A stretch of DNA of 64,000 nucleotides from Achromobacter mucicolens (GTDB lineage: Bacteria > Pseudomonadota > Gammaproteobacteria > Burkholderiales > Burkholderiaceae_B), in assembly GCF_902859725.1 (NCBI RefSeq), contig NZ_CADIJP010000018.1:62001-126000 (forward strand), given 5' to 3'. Made by a program: the position numbers and the translations under genes. Below, piece by piece: positions 18,386-27,383 of this stretch (position 1 is its first letter; every line of letters starts with the position of its first letter). The notes beneath the pieces are model-generated. The model worked only from the letters and a program-made list of their open reading frames with translations. It did no database searches and was not told the DNA's origin.

Positions 18386-21129
18386 CGTCCTTTCCCCGAT
18401 CGCTCGTTCTGTCCGCGGCCCTGGCCTGTATCTGGGCCGCGGCGCCCGTGAGCGTGCAGGCGCAGTCCCGAGCCGAGGCGCCGCTGGAGGGCGCCGCGTG
18501 GCAGTTTGCTGACGAGGGCTACCGGAACTACGACGCCGGCAATTACGCGCTGGCGCAGCAGCAGGCCGAATCGGCCATCGTGCTGCGCCCGGATGTCGAG
18601 CGCCTGCGCCTGCTGCTGATCTATTCGCTGCAGAAGCAGGGCAAGATCCAGGAAGCCGACAAGGCGGCGGCCGACGCGATCGCCAGCGGCCTGGACACGC
18701 CCGCCCTGCGCCAGGCGCGTGCGAATCTGCGCCCGGCTGCGGCCAGCCCTGCCGCGCCCGCTGCCGGTGCGTCGGCCGCGTCAGCCCCCCGGCCAAGCAG
18801 CGCCTACCAGCGCGGCTTTCCCATCGCCACGCGCGCGTACGCCGACTACAACCGCGCGGACTATGCCGCCGCCGAACGCGGCGCCGAGCGCGCGTTTCGC
18901 ATCGATCCCAAACAGGGCGCCTGGGCCATGCTGTGGCTGGACGCGCTGGAAGCGCAGGGCAAGTACGCCGACGCCGAAGCGGCGGCCGCCAAGGCCCTGG
19001 CGCTGGGCGCGCCGAACAAGAATGATCTGGCCGCGCGGCAGCAGACGCTCAAGCGCCGCATGGCCGTCAAGCCCGCCGAGGAAGGCTATCAGGCGCTGAT
19101 CGCAAACCGTCCGGGCGATGCGGTGCCCCTGGCGCGGCAGGCCGTCGCGCTGGCGCCGGACAGCGCCAGCCACCGTCTGCTGCTCATCACGGCCCTCATG
19201 CTGGACAACCAGCTTGAAGCGGCCGAGGCGGCCGCCACGGACGCCATGCAGCAGGACGACGAAAACACCGTGGCGCTGCTCTTGCGCGGCTATCTGCGCC
19301 AGCGCCAGGGTAAGACGCAAGCGGCCGACGCGGACTTCGACGCGGCGCTCAAGCAGGACTGGCTGGACGACGAACAGCGGCGCAATGTGCGCCTGATCGC
19401 GGCCGACGCCGCGCTGGCGGCCGGCGACAACGCGCGCGCGCTGGCGCTGGTCGAACCGCTGGGCGGCAACGACGAGGCCGCAGCCCAGCGCATCAAGCGC
19501 GCCCGCGCGCGCCCTGCCGTTCCCGCCACCCTGACGCTGGCGAACTATCCCGCGCCGGTGCAGGACTGCCGCGACACGCCGTACGGCACCTCGTGCGAAC
19601 TGCTGCCGTCTGACGCGGCGGGCAGCGGCGGCCCGGCCTCGCAGGCCTACGCCGCCTATGCCCGCGAGGACTACCAGGAAGCGATCAGCCAGGCGCGCAA
19701 GGCCGTCGAACAGGATCCCGCGAACAAGGAATACCAGCGCCTCCTGACCACCACGCTGGCGGCGGGCAACCCCGCGCAGCTGGCCGAGGCCAATACGCGC
19801 ATGAGCGAGGCGCTTGCCGCGCAGCCGGACGATCCCACGCTGCTGATGCAGCGCGGCTACCTGCACCAGCGCATGCGCCAGCCCAAGCTGGCCCTGCAGG
19901 ACTTCCAGGCGGCGCGCGCGACCGGCAAGGCGCCGCCCACCGTGATCCTGGACGAAGGCTATGCGCTGGCCGGCACGGGAGACAAGCGCGGCGCGGTCGA
20001 TCGCCTGAAAACCGCCATCGACGAGAATGACGCGGGCAAGCTGGAGCTCACGCCCCAGCAGCGGTTCGACACGCGCAACGCCATCGGCGGCCTGTCGCGC
20101 GAATGGGGCGGCTACTTTTCGGCCGGTTACCGCGGCGCGCGGCCCGCGTCCTCGGGACTGGGCGGCGCGGCCATCACCGTGCCCGGCGACGCGGTGTTCA
20201 GCACCACCGAAATCTTCTGGCGGCCGTCCGACTTCCTGAATTCGTCGACCCGCACCTTCGAACTGTACGGGCGCCTGTCCAACACGCTGTACGACGAGGG
20301 CAGCCGGACCGCCAGCCAGACCGTGTCCGACCCTTGCGCCGGCACGGTCGACATCGCAGAAACCACCAATCAGGGCATTTCAGGCATCCCCACCACCATC
20401 GGGTCGCTCGGCATGCGCTTCACGCCGTCCACCGAAGTGGGCCTGACGTTCGGCCTGGAGCGCCAGTTCAACCTGGGCAGCGCCACGCGCCGCGGCACGT
20501 TCAGCCCGGCCCCGCAGGAGCTGCGCTGCGCCCCCGCCCTTGGCAACAAGACCGCGCACTACCAGACGGACGCCGGCAGCGGAGGCTGGCTGGCCTATGT
20601 CACCTACGGCTTGTACGAGGGCACGACGCTGCGCATCGACCGTCCCGACTGGTTCACGATGGAAGGCTATGTGCAGGCCGGCTATTCCTGGCAGGACATG
20701 CCGGCCAAGTTCTGGCTGCGCGACAACACGACCGGCGTGGACGGCGAGAAGTCGTCGGGCCGCTTGAAGCGCGACCAGGCGTTCGGCGCCGGCGAACTGC
20801 GCGTGGGCCGCAGCTATCGGCTGGACGCGATCAGCGAGCGCCTGGTGTTCTTTCCCTATGCCGTCATCGGCGCGGACTGGCTGTGGAACAAAAACCGCGT
20901 CACGGGCTTGGACATCGAGGGCGCCGAGTCCTTCCGGCTATTTGGCGACAGCACCTCGTGGTCGATGGGCGCCGGCCCGGGCTTCAATTTGCGCTACTGG
21001 TTCCGCGAAGGCCACTACACCGCGCCCATGTCCTATCTGGACCTGACGACGCAATACCGCTTCAACATCGGCGGCGGGCAGGCCGACCGGGCCAAGGGCC
21101 TGTTCATCAACCTGACCCTGTCGTACTGA
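18382..21129 (+). CDS. nfrA: NfrA-type TPR outer-membrane protein (phage N4 receptor family)
   Basis: 915 residues: signal peptide (about 1-28, ending VSVQAQ), a long array of tetratricopeptide-like helices (about 35-590, repeating patterns such as DYAAAERGAERAFRIDP), and a C-terminal region (about 600-915) with alternating beta-strand residues and a terminal NLTLSY that suits an outer-membrane barrel. This is the arrangement of NfrA, the outer-membrane subunit of the phage N4 receptor, and of secretion pores such as BcsC. It should export the NfrB polymer. The ATG at 18382 overlaps the nfrB stop, so the pair is translationally coupled. Confidence 0.88.
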   Translation: MTSFPRSLVLSAALACIWAAAPVSVQAQSRAEAPLEGAAWQFADEGYRNYDAGNYALAQQQAESAIVLRPDVERLRLLLIYSLQKQGKIQEADKAAADAIASGLDTPALRQARANLRPAAASPAAPAAGASAASAPRPSSAYQRGFPIATRAYADYNRADYAAAERGAERAFRIDPKQGAWAMLWLDALEAQGKYADAEAAAAKALALGAPNKNDLAARQQTLKRRMAVKPAEEGYQALIANRPGDAVPLARQAVALAPDSASHRLLLITALMLDNQLEAAEAAATDAMQQDDENTVALLLRGYLRQRQGKTQAADADFDAALKQDWLDDEQRRNVRLIAADAALAAGDNARALALVEPLGGNDEAAAQRIKRARARPAVPATLTLANYPAPVQDCRDTPYGTSCELLPSDAAGSGGPASQAYAAYAREDYQEAISQARKAVEQDPANKEYQRLLTTTLAAGNPAQLAEANTRMSEALAAQPDDPTLLMQRGYLHQRMRQPKLALQDFQAARATGKAPPTVILDEGYALAGTGDKRGAVDRLKTAIDENDAGKLELTPQQRFDTRNAIGGLSREWGGYFSAGYRGARPASSGLGGAAITVPGDAVFSTTEIFWRPSDFLNSSTRTFELYGRLSNTLYDEGSRTASQTVSDPCAGTVDIAETTNQGISGIPTTIGSLGMRFTPSTEVGLTFGLERQFNLGSATRRGTFSPAPQELRCAPALGNKTAHYQTDAGSGGWLAYVTYGLYEGTTLRIDRPDWFTMEGYVQAGYSWQDMPAKFWLRDNTTGVDGEKSSGRLKRDQAFGAGELRVGRSYRLDAISERLVFFPYAVIGADWLWNKNRVTGLDIEGAESFRLFGDSTSWSMGAGPGFNLRYWFREGHYTAPMSYLDLTTQYRFNIGGGQADRAKGLFINLTLSY

Positions 21130-21163
21130 CGGCACGCCGATCCGCAACACAAGGAGTTCACCC

Positions 21164-22168
21164 ATGCACCATGCAACCCGTCTTCCGAAACGCGCCCTGC
21201 CCGGCGCGGCGCGCGCGCTGGCATCGGCCGTCCTGCTGGCGGCGTGCGCCACGGCGGCGCAGGCCCAGCAGGCCTCGTCCATCGTCATTCAGGGCAAGGA
21301 CAACTGGCTCTTTCCCGGCTGGGGGAGCCTGACGCAGGTGGACATGCGCGGCATCGACGCGTCCACGCAGCTCGTGCGCGAGACGCGCGACGCGCTGGCG
21401 GCCAAGGGCATCCAGCTTGAAGTGCTGGTGCTGCCCGACAAGACCCTCTTCTATCAGGACAAGCTGCCGGACGGCAAGACGCTCAGCGCCGACGTGAAGA
21501 AGCGCTACCAGACCATCCAGGAAAAACTCAAGCAGGCGGGCATCTCCACCATCGACGACGAGGCCGTGCTGCAGGGGGTCAAGCGCAGCGGCCAGGAGGT
21601 GTTCTACCGCACGGACCAGCACTGGACGCAGGCCGCCGCGGACGCCACCGCCGACGCGCTGGCGCAGCGCATCAAGACGGACGTGAAGACGCTGGCCGGC
21701 AAGCCGGGCACAGGCATGCAACTGGGCAGCGTGGTCAACGAGCGCCGCTATGGCGATCTGGCCGAGCTTTTCCTGACGCCGGACCAGCGCAAGCAGGCCG
21801 GACGCGAGACGTTCACCGTGCGCCGTCAGGCCGAAAACCAGAGCCTGCTGGACGACACGCCGGCGCCGGTGCACGTCACCGGCCACAGCATGGTGCAGCC
21901 CTACTTCGGTTTTCCGCAGAAGCTGTCCAACGCGCTGGACCGTCCGGTGTCGGTCAACTGGAAACCCGGCAATGTGGGCCACTGGATCATGCTGCTGGAA
22001 TACCTGGAGTCGCCCGCGTTCAAGCAGAACAAGCCGCAGGTGCTGGTGTGGCAGATGTTCGAACCCACCTATGCGCAGGGGCCTGACGCGCGCGGCCTGT
22101 GGGACAACGCTTCGATCATGAGCGCCGACACCTGGCGTACGCGCATGAAAGCGGCGATCGGGAAGTAA
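21164..22168 (+). CDS. AlgJ/AlgX-like polysaccharide O-acyltransferase (SGNH fold)
   Basis: 334 residues with a signal peptide (about 1-35). The SGNH-like catalytic set of the AlgX/AlgJ family is visible: DQHW at 151-154 (catalytic Asp-x-His) and GHSM at 240-243 with Ser242 as the likely nucleophile. In alginate and cellulose systems such proteins take the acyl group from an MBOAT partner and place it on the polymer in the periplasm. AAGGAG lies just before the start. It is the first of two such genes here, directly after nfrA. The acyl donor is inferred. Confidence 0.82.
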   Translation: MHHATRLPKRALPGAARALASAVLLAACATAAQAQQASSIVIQGKDNWLFPGWGSLTQVDMRGIDASTQLVRETRDALAAKGIQLEVLVLPDKTLFYQDKLPDGKTLSADVKKRYQTIQEKLKQAGISTIDDEAVLQGVKRSGQEVFYRTDQHWTQAAADATADALAQRIKTDVKTLAGKPGTGMQLGSVVNERRYGDLAELFLTPDQRKQAGRETFTVRRQAENQSLLDDTPAPVHVTGHSMVQPYFGFPQKLSNALDRPVSVNWKPGNVGHWIMLLEYLESPAFKQNKPQVLVWQMFEPTYAQGPDARGLWDNASIMSADTWRTRMKAAIGK

Positions 22169-22172
22169 GCAC

Positions 22173-23327
22173 GTGAATGCGCCGGAAAAATCGGACGCGG
22201 GCCGCCGGGACGCCGGCCGCCGGGACGCCGGCCGCCCGGAGGCCAGCGGCCCGGACGTCAGCGGCCACCGGCTGACCGCATGGGTGGTGGCGCTGCTGCT
22301 CGCCGTCGGCCTGGGATGGGGCGGCTGGCGGCTGGCGCAGGCGCGCATCGGCGCGGTTGCCGTGTCGCCGTCCGCCTGGCTGGATGGCTCGGCCGGCGCC
22401 GCGCTGAACAAGGCGCTGGCATTGCCGCGCCAGGCCGACGTCGACACCTGGAACGCGGCCTTGCGCTACCGCCTCTTCGGCGACCTGGGCGCGCAGGTTG
22501 CGATGGGCTGCCCGCAGTGGCTGTTCTACCGCGACGGACTGCGGCCGCCGCCGGGCGTCCATGTCTTTGACGAACGCCTGCGCCTGATGCGGCATTGGGT
22601 GCGCGAGCTGCGCGCCAAACAGGTCCAGGTGCTGGTGGTGGCGGTGCCGGACAAATCGCGTATCGAGGCCGGCCAGCTTTGCGGCCTGCCGGTGTCGCAA
22701 CCGATGCGCCGGACGCTGGACGCCTGGCAGGACGCGTTGCGCGCGGACGGCGTGCCCTTCGTGGACCTGCGCGACGCGCTGCTGGCCGCCCCCGCGCCGC
22801 GCTTTTTCCGAACGGACGTGCACATGAACGCGCAGGGCGCGCAGGCCGCCGCCACGCGCGTGGCCGAGGCCGCCCTGCCGCTGCTGAACGGGCCGGGCAC
22901 GCAGGTCTTCAAGACCGGGCCCGCGTCCGCGCCGCAGCCGCGCATGGGCGACCTGATCGTGCTGGCTGGGCTGGAAAACGCCCCGCCCGGATGGCGGCCC
23001 ACGCTGGAAGAGGTGTCCGAGGCGAAGATCGAACCCGTGCGTAGCGGCGGCCTGCTGGATGAAACGCCGCCCGTCGAGGTGCTGCTGGCGGGCAGCTCAA
23101 ATGGCCGCCGCAGCCAGTTCGCCGAACGCCTGGGCATGGGGCTGTCGCGCGAAGTCTGGAACATGAGCCTGGATGGCGGGCAGTTTTCGGGCGCGCTGAC
23201 GATGGCGCTGGGCCAGCGCGCGCAATGGCCCGCCAGCCTGAAGCTCGTCATCTGGGAGTTCTCGGAGAACGCCCTGTCGCTGCCGCTGACCGCGGACGAA
23301 CAAGCCCTGCTGGCCCGCATTCCGTAG
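22173..23327 (+). CDS. second AlgJ/AlgX-like protein, membrane anchored
   Basis: 384 residues, start GTG at 22173 four bases after the previous stop. The cytoplasmic N-terminus holds a DAGRR repeat, then one transmembrane helix (about 35-52) and a periplasmic SGNH-like domain. The DVHMN motif (Asp215, His217) and LLAGSSN (Ser309) give a complete catalytic set of the AlgJ type. Unlike the preceding protein it is anchored in the inner membrane and could hand acyl groups from the MBOAT protein to its soluble partner. Substrate is unknown. Confidence 0.78.
   Translation: MNAPEKSDAGRRDAGRRDAGRPEASGPDVSGHRLTAWVVALLLAVGLGWGGWRLAQARIGAVAVSPSAWLDGSAGAALNKALALPRQADVDTWNAALRYRLFGDLGAQVAMGCPQWLFYRDGLRPPPGVHVFDERLRLMRHWVRELRAKQVQVLVVAVPDKSRIEAGQLCGLPVSQPMRRTLDAWQDALRADGVPFVDLRDALLAAPAPRFFRTDVHMNAQGAQAAATRVAEAALPLLNGPGTQVFKTGPASAPQPRMGDLIVLAGLENAPPGWRPTLEEVSEAKIEPVRSGGLLDETPPVEVLLAGSSNGRRSQFAERLGMGLSREVWNMSLDGGQFSGALTMALGQRAQWPASLKLVIWEFSENALSLPLTADEQALLARIP
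22194..22238 (+). repeat. three 15-bp tandem repeats in coding sequence
   Basis: Units at 22194-22208, 22209-22223 and 22224-22238, each close to GACGCCGGCCGCCGG, encode DAGRR-DAGRR-DAGRP in the cytoplasmic tail of the AlgJ/X-like protein. The unit is a multiple of three, so copy-number change would alter length without breaking the frame. Confidence 0.85.
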
Positions 23328-23336
23328 CGAACCAAG

Positions 23337-24917
23337 ATGCTATTCAATTCCTACCTGTTCCTCTTGATCTTCCTGCCCGTGACGCTGGCGGTGTATTACG
23401 CGCTGGGACCGCTGAACGTGCGTCTTGCGGCGCTGTGGCTGTGCCTGACCTCGCTCGTCTTCTACGGCTGGTGGAATCCGCAGTTTGTCGTGCTGCTGGC
23501 CGGTTCCATCGCCTTCAACTACATCGTCAGCCAGCTGATACTGCACTACGCCGGGCGGCCCCGGCTGCAGGGCCTGATCGTGGGGCTGGGCGTGGGCGCG
23601 GACCTGGCGCTGCTGTTTCACTACAAGTACTTCGCGACGCTGCTCAACTTCCTGAACGACCTGGGCATGACCGCGGCGTCGGCGGACGACATCATCTTGC
23701 CGCTGGGCATCTCGTTCTTCACCTTCACGCAGATCGGCTATCTGCTCGATTGCAAGGCGGGCGTCGTGAAAGAGCGCAGCCTGCTCAGCTATGTGCTGTT
23801 CGTGACGTTCTTTCCGCACCTGATTGCCGGCCCCATCCTGCACCACAAGGAGATGATGCCGCAGTTCGCCCAGCCGGAAAATTACCGGTTCCGGGCCGAG
23901 AATTTGTCGGTGGGCGCAATGCTGTTCGTGATCGGGCTGGCCAAGAAGGTGCTGCTGGCCGATGGCATCGCCCCCTATGCCGACGCGGGCTTTGCGGCGC
24001 CGGGCGAGCTGCAGTTCTTCGGCTCGTGGGGCGCGAGCCTGTGCTACGCCCTGCAGCTGTATTTCGATTTCTCGGGCTATTCGGACATGGCGCTGGGCCT
24101 GGCGAAGATGTTCGGCATCCGCTTCCCGCTGAACTTCAATTCGCCCTACAAGGCGGGCAACATCATCGAATTCTGGGCGCGCTGGCACATGACGCTGACG
24201 CGCTACATCACCGCGTACCTGTACTACCCGGTGGCGGTGGCCGTGAACAAATGGCGCACGAATCGCGAATTGCCGGTCGGCTCCGCCGGGCTCAAGACCC
24301 TGGGCGGTTTTGCGGGCAGCATCGCGCTGCCGACCCTGTTCACGATGACGCTGGCGGGCGTGTGGCACGGCGCGGGCTTTCAGTTCGTGGTGTTCGGCCT
24401 GCTGCATGCCATGTACCTGTCCGTGAACCACGCCTGGCGCATCTTCGTCGTGGGCCGCAAGCCCGCCGCCGCCCGCAACACGCACGCCGCCACGCGCGCG
24501 CTGTGCGTGCTCATCACTTTTGTCGCGGTGCTGGTCGCGCAGGCATTTTTCCGCGCGAACGGCGTGGGCGACGCGATGCTGCTCGTGCAGGGCATGGTCG
24601 GCGCGCGCGGCGTCGAGCCGCTGGACCTGTCCGCCCACGTTGCCGGCCTGGCCTTTGGCGACGCCTGGCGCGTCATCGCCGGCCACCACATGCAGCTCAT
24701 CTATGCTGTCGTGCTGCTAGCCATCGCATGGTTCGCACCCAATTCGCATCAGATCCTGGGCCGGTGGTCGCCCGCCCTGTTCAAGCCCAACGAGGCACCG
24801 CAGCCCTACCTGCGCTGGCGCCCCAACCTGGCTTGGACGGCGGTGATGCTGGTGCTGCTGGTTTTCTGCCTGGCCAACCTGCACAAGGAAGCCCGGTTTC
24901 TCTATTTCCAATTCTGA
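23337..24917 (+). CDS. MBOAT-family membrane-bound O-acyltransferase (AlgI/DltB-like)
   Basis: 526-residue polytopic membrane protein. The family signature appears as FWARWHMTLTRYI (His284) and LAGVWHGAGF (His344), with a further His357; His344 in VWHG is the catalytic histidine of AlgI and DltB. The segment LQLYFDFSGYSDMALGLAKM is typical of MBOAT proteins. It should move an acyl group from a cytoplasmic donor, here probably the carrier protein encoded next, across the inner membrane to the AlgJ/X-like proteins. It follows the previous stop by nine bases. Confidence 0.93.
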   Translation: MLFNSYLFLLIFLPVTLAVYYALGPLNVRLAALWLCLTSLVFYGWWNPQFVVLLAGSIAFNYIVSQLILHYAGRPRLQGLIVGLGVGADLALLFHYKYFATLLNFLNDLGMTAASADDIILPLGISFFTFTQIGYLLDCKAGVVKERSLLSYVLFVTFFPHLIAGPILHHKEMMPQFAQPENYRFRAENLSVGAMLFVIGLAKKVLLADGIAPYADAGFAAPGELQFFGSWGASLCYALQLYFDFSGYSDMALGLAKMFGIRFPLNFNSPYKAGNIIEFWARWHMTLTRYITAYLYYPVAVAVNKWRTNRELPVGSAGLKTLGGFAGSIALPTLFTMTLAGVWHGAGFQFVVFGLLHAMYLSVNHAWRIFVVGRKPAAARNTHAATRALCVLITFVAVLVAQAFFRANGVGDAMLLVQGMVGARGVEPLDLSAHVAGLAFGDAWRVIAGHHMQLIYAVVLLAIAWFAPNSHQILGRWSPALFKPNEAPQPYLRWRPNLAWTAVMLVLLVFCLANLHKEARFLYFQF

Positions 24918-24941
24918 CCCTGCAAGGTCGCGGAGCATGAC

Positions 24942-25181
24942 ATGGACATCAACGCTATCGAAGCCAAAGTGGCGCAACTGGTCGAAGGCATCATCCTGAC
25001 GCAGGTCGATCCGGACACGCTGCTGATCGAATCGGGGCTGGTCGACTCGCTGGCGGCGGTGGACGTGGCGCTGGCGGTCGAGCGCGAGTTCGGCTGCAAG
25101 ATCCCGCCCACCGAGATCGACGTGCACCTGGAATCGGTGCACACGCTGGCCGCCTTCATCGCGGAACACCGCCGCGCCTGA
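24942..25181 (+). CDS. acyl carrier protein (DltC-like)
   Basis: 79 residues with the four-helix carrier pattern and the phosphopantetheine site VDSL (Ser36). It lies between the MBOAT gene and a DltA-like ligase, the same partnership as DltB-DltC-DltA, so it probably accepts the residue activated by the ligase and delivers it to the MBOAT protein. A fatty acid synthesis AcpP is normally more acidic and lies in the fab cluster, so this is a dedicated carrier. Confidence 0.9.
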   Translation: MDINAIEAKVAQLVEGIILTQVDPDTLLIESGLVDSLAAVDVALAVEREFGCKIPPTEIDVHLESVHTLAAFIAEHRRA

Positions 25182-25206
25182 CGCGCCGCCACCGGAGGGC
25201 CGGACC

Positions 25207-26700
25207 ATGCGTTTCGACTTCAATGCCTTCGACTTCGCCGACACGCAGGCGGGCGCGGACGCCATCGCCGTCGTGGACGCGCGTGGGCCGACGTCCTGGG
25301 GCGCGCTACGCGCGGCCACCGACGCCTGGGAACACGCCGCGCGGCAGGCCGGCGCACACGCCGATACGCCGCTGGTAATTTCCGGCCACAAGGAGACGGC
25401 GTTTCTGGTGGCCATGCTGGGTTGCCTGAGACTGGGCGTGCCCTTCGTGCCGGTCGACGTCATCAACCCGCCCGAGCGCATCGCGCGCATCGGCGAACTG
25501 GTGCGCGCCGGCCTGCGCTACGACGCGCAAGCGGCGCGTTTTACCGCCACGCAGGCCCAGGCTGCAGCGCTGCAAGAGAAAGACCTCGCCTACGTCATGT
25601 TCACGTCCGGCAGCACGGGCGACCCGAAGGGCGTGCAGATCGGCCGCGAAAGCGTGTCGCGCTTTGCCGGCTGGATCTCGGACTGCCTGGCGCTGGGCGC
25701 GGCGCCGGTCTTCATGGACCAGATGCTCTTCAGCTTCGATTTCTCGCTGTTCAACTGGGTTGGCGCGCTGGCGCTGGGCGGCACCTGCGTGCTGTGTCCG
25801 CGCGAGACCATCGCCGAGCGCGATGCCTTCGTGCAGTACCTGGCCGACACCCGCATCAGCGTCTGGGCCTCCACGCCCTCCTTCGTGCGGCAGCAATTGT
25901 TCAATCCCGATTTTGATCATGCCCACCTGCCGGACCTGCGCGTCTTCGTCTTCGGGGCCGAATCGCTAACGCCTGCCCTGGCCGAAGAACTGTGGCAGCG
26001 CTTTCCGCAGGTGCGCATCGTCAACTCCTACGGCCCGACCGAGGCTACCTGCTCGACCACCTGGGTCGAAATCGATCCGGCGCTGCGCGCGGCGGCGCCC
26101 AACCCGTTTCCCATCGGCCGCGCCAAACCGTATGCCGAGGTTTTCATCGACAACGGCGAGATCAGCATCGCGGGCGATCACGTCATGCGCGGCTACCTGA
26201 ACCGGCCGGATCTGAACGCCACGCGCATGTTCACGCGCGGCGGCAAGCGCGGCTACCGCACGGGTGACCTGGGCGAGATCGACGCGCAAGGGCTGATCAC
26301 GTTCCGCGGCCGCATCGACGACCAGATCAAGCTGCACGGCTACCGCATCGAACTGGCGGAGATCGACGCGGCCATCGCCGCCCTGCCCGGCGTGCGCGCC
26401 GGCGCGACGGTGGCGCTGCGCCGCCCCGACGGCGCCATTGTCCGGCTGATCGGCTTTGCAGAACCGGCAGGCAGCGGCGACGGCCCGCATGCCCCCTCCA
26501 GCGGATTGCAGCCGCTGCCGGCCGGACTGGCGGACTGGAAGCACACGCTGGGCCGCCGCCTGCCCCCCTACATGATTCCCTCGGAGCTGGTGGCCTGCCC
26601 GCGCTTTCCCACCACCAGCACCGACAAGGCGGACCGCAAGCAGCTCGAACGGCTGTACCTTGAAACGCGCCTCAGCAAGAAACCGGAGCCGCAAGCATGA
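25207..26700 (+). CDS. DltA-like AMP-forming amino acid:carrier protein ligase
   Basis: 497-residue adenylation enzyme. Core motifs: TSGSTGDPKG (133-142), YGPTEAT (275-281), YRTGD, KLHGYRIEL and a C-terminal lysine in STDKADRK. Asp178 in FSFDFS corresponds to the aspartate that binds the alpha-amino group in DltA and NRPS domains, so an amino acid substrate is likely. In DltA the D-Ala-selective cysteine lies in the pattern FxFCGE; here the stretch is FVFGAE with Gly250, so D-alanine is not assured. GGAGGG precedes the ATG. It should load the neighbouring carrier protein. Confidence 0.88.
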   Translation: MRFDFNAFDFADTQAGADAIAVVDARGPTSWGALRAATDAWEHAARQAGAHADTPLVISGHKETAFLVAMLGCLRLGVPFVPVDVINPPERIARIGELVRAGLRYDAQAARFTATQAQAAALQEKDLAYVMFTSGSTGDPKGVQIGRESVSRFAGWISDCLALGAAPVFMDQMLFSFDFSLFNWVGALALGGTCVLCPRETIAERDAFVQYLADTRISVWASTPSFVRQQLFNPDFDHAHLPDLRVFVFGAESLTPALAEELWQRFPQVRIVNSYGPTEATCSTTWVEIDPALRAAAPNPFPIGRAKPYAEVFIDNGEISIAGDHVMRGYLNRPDLNATRMFTRGGKRGYRTGDLGEIDAQGLITFRGRIDDQIKLHGYRIELAEIDAAIAALPGVRAGATVALRRPDGAIVRLIGFAEPAGSGDGPHAPSSGLQPLPAGLADWKHTLGRRLPPYMIPSELVACPRFPTTSTDKADRKQLERLYLETRLSKKPEPQA

Positions 26701-27371
26701 CTCGCACCTCTTTTCGCCTGGCCCTCACCCTAACGATGGCGACCTGCGCCGCCAGCGCCGCCGCCGAAGGCGTGCTGGCGCAACTGTATGCGGCCAGGCC
26801 GCCCGCAGGATCCTCGTTCGTGCGGGTGGTCAATCCGCACGTGAATCCGCTGCAGGCTCAGGTCGCCCAAGGTCCGGTCCAGGAGATCGGCCCCGACCGG
26901 CAAGCCACCACCTACGCCATCGTGAAGGGCAACCAGCCCTTTGATGTGCGCATCGACGGCAAGCTGGCCGGCACGCTGCAGGTGGCGCCCGACACGTTCA
27001 GCACGCTGGTGCCGCGGCGCGACGGCGGCAGGCTATCCTTCAGCGTCATCGACGATAGCGCCGGCGCGCAGGATGCGCTGAAGGCCGAGCTGCGCTTTTA
27101 CAATCTGGCGACGGACTGCCCGGCCGGGCAGTTGTCCGTCAGCCCGTCTGGCCCCGTCCTGTTCAAGGACGTCGGGCCCGGCGCGTCCACCGCGCGCGCG
27201 ATCAATCCGGTCAGCGCGACGCTGGCCGCCGGCTGCGGCGCCGCCGTGTCCAAAGCGTTGCCGCTGCCGGCCTTGCAACCCGGCGACCATTACAGCCTGT
27301 TCCTGACCGGCACGCCCGAAGCCCCCGTGCTGCGCGGGCAAGCCAGCGGCACGGACCCGTACAAGAAATAG
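26697..27371 (+). CDS. AlgF-like periplasmic polysaccharide acylation protein
   Basis: 224 residues with a signal peptide (about 1-23). The mature start, LYAARPPAGSSFVRVVN, matches the opening of AlgF (LY...PP..S.FVRV.N), a protein needed for alginate O-acetylation together with AlgI and AlgJ. The rest has beta-rich repeats and two cysteines. Start ATG overlaps the ligase stop (ATGA), so the two genes are coupled. It completes the AlgI/J/F-like set in this cluster. Confidence 0.78.
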   Translation: MTRTSFRLALTLTMATCAASAAAEGVLAQLYAARPPAGSSFVRVVNPHVNPLQAQVAQGPVQEIGPDRQATTYAIVKGNQPFDVRIDGKLAGTLQVAPDTFSTLVPRRDGGRLSFSVIDDSAGAQDALKAELRFYNLATDCPAGQLSVSPSGPVLFKDVGPGASTARAINPVSATLAAGCGAAVSKALPLPALQPGDHYSLFLTGTPEAPVLRGQASGTDPYKK

Positions 27372-27383
27372 GAAGACACCGTC

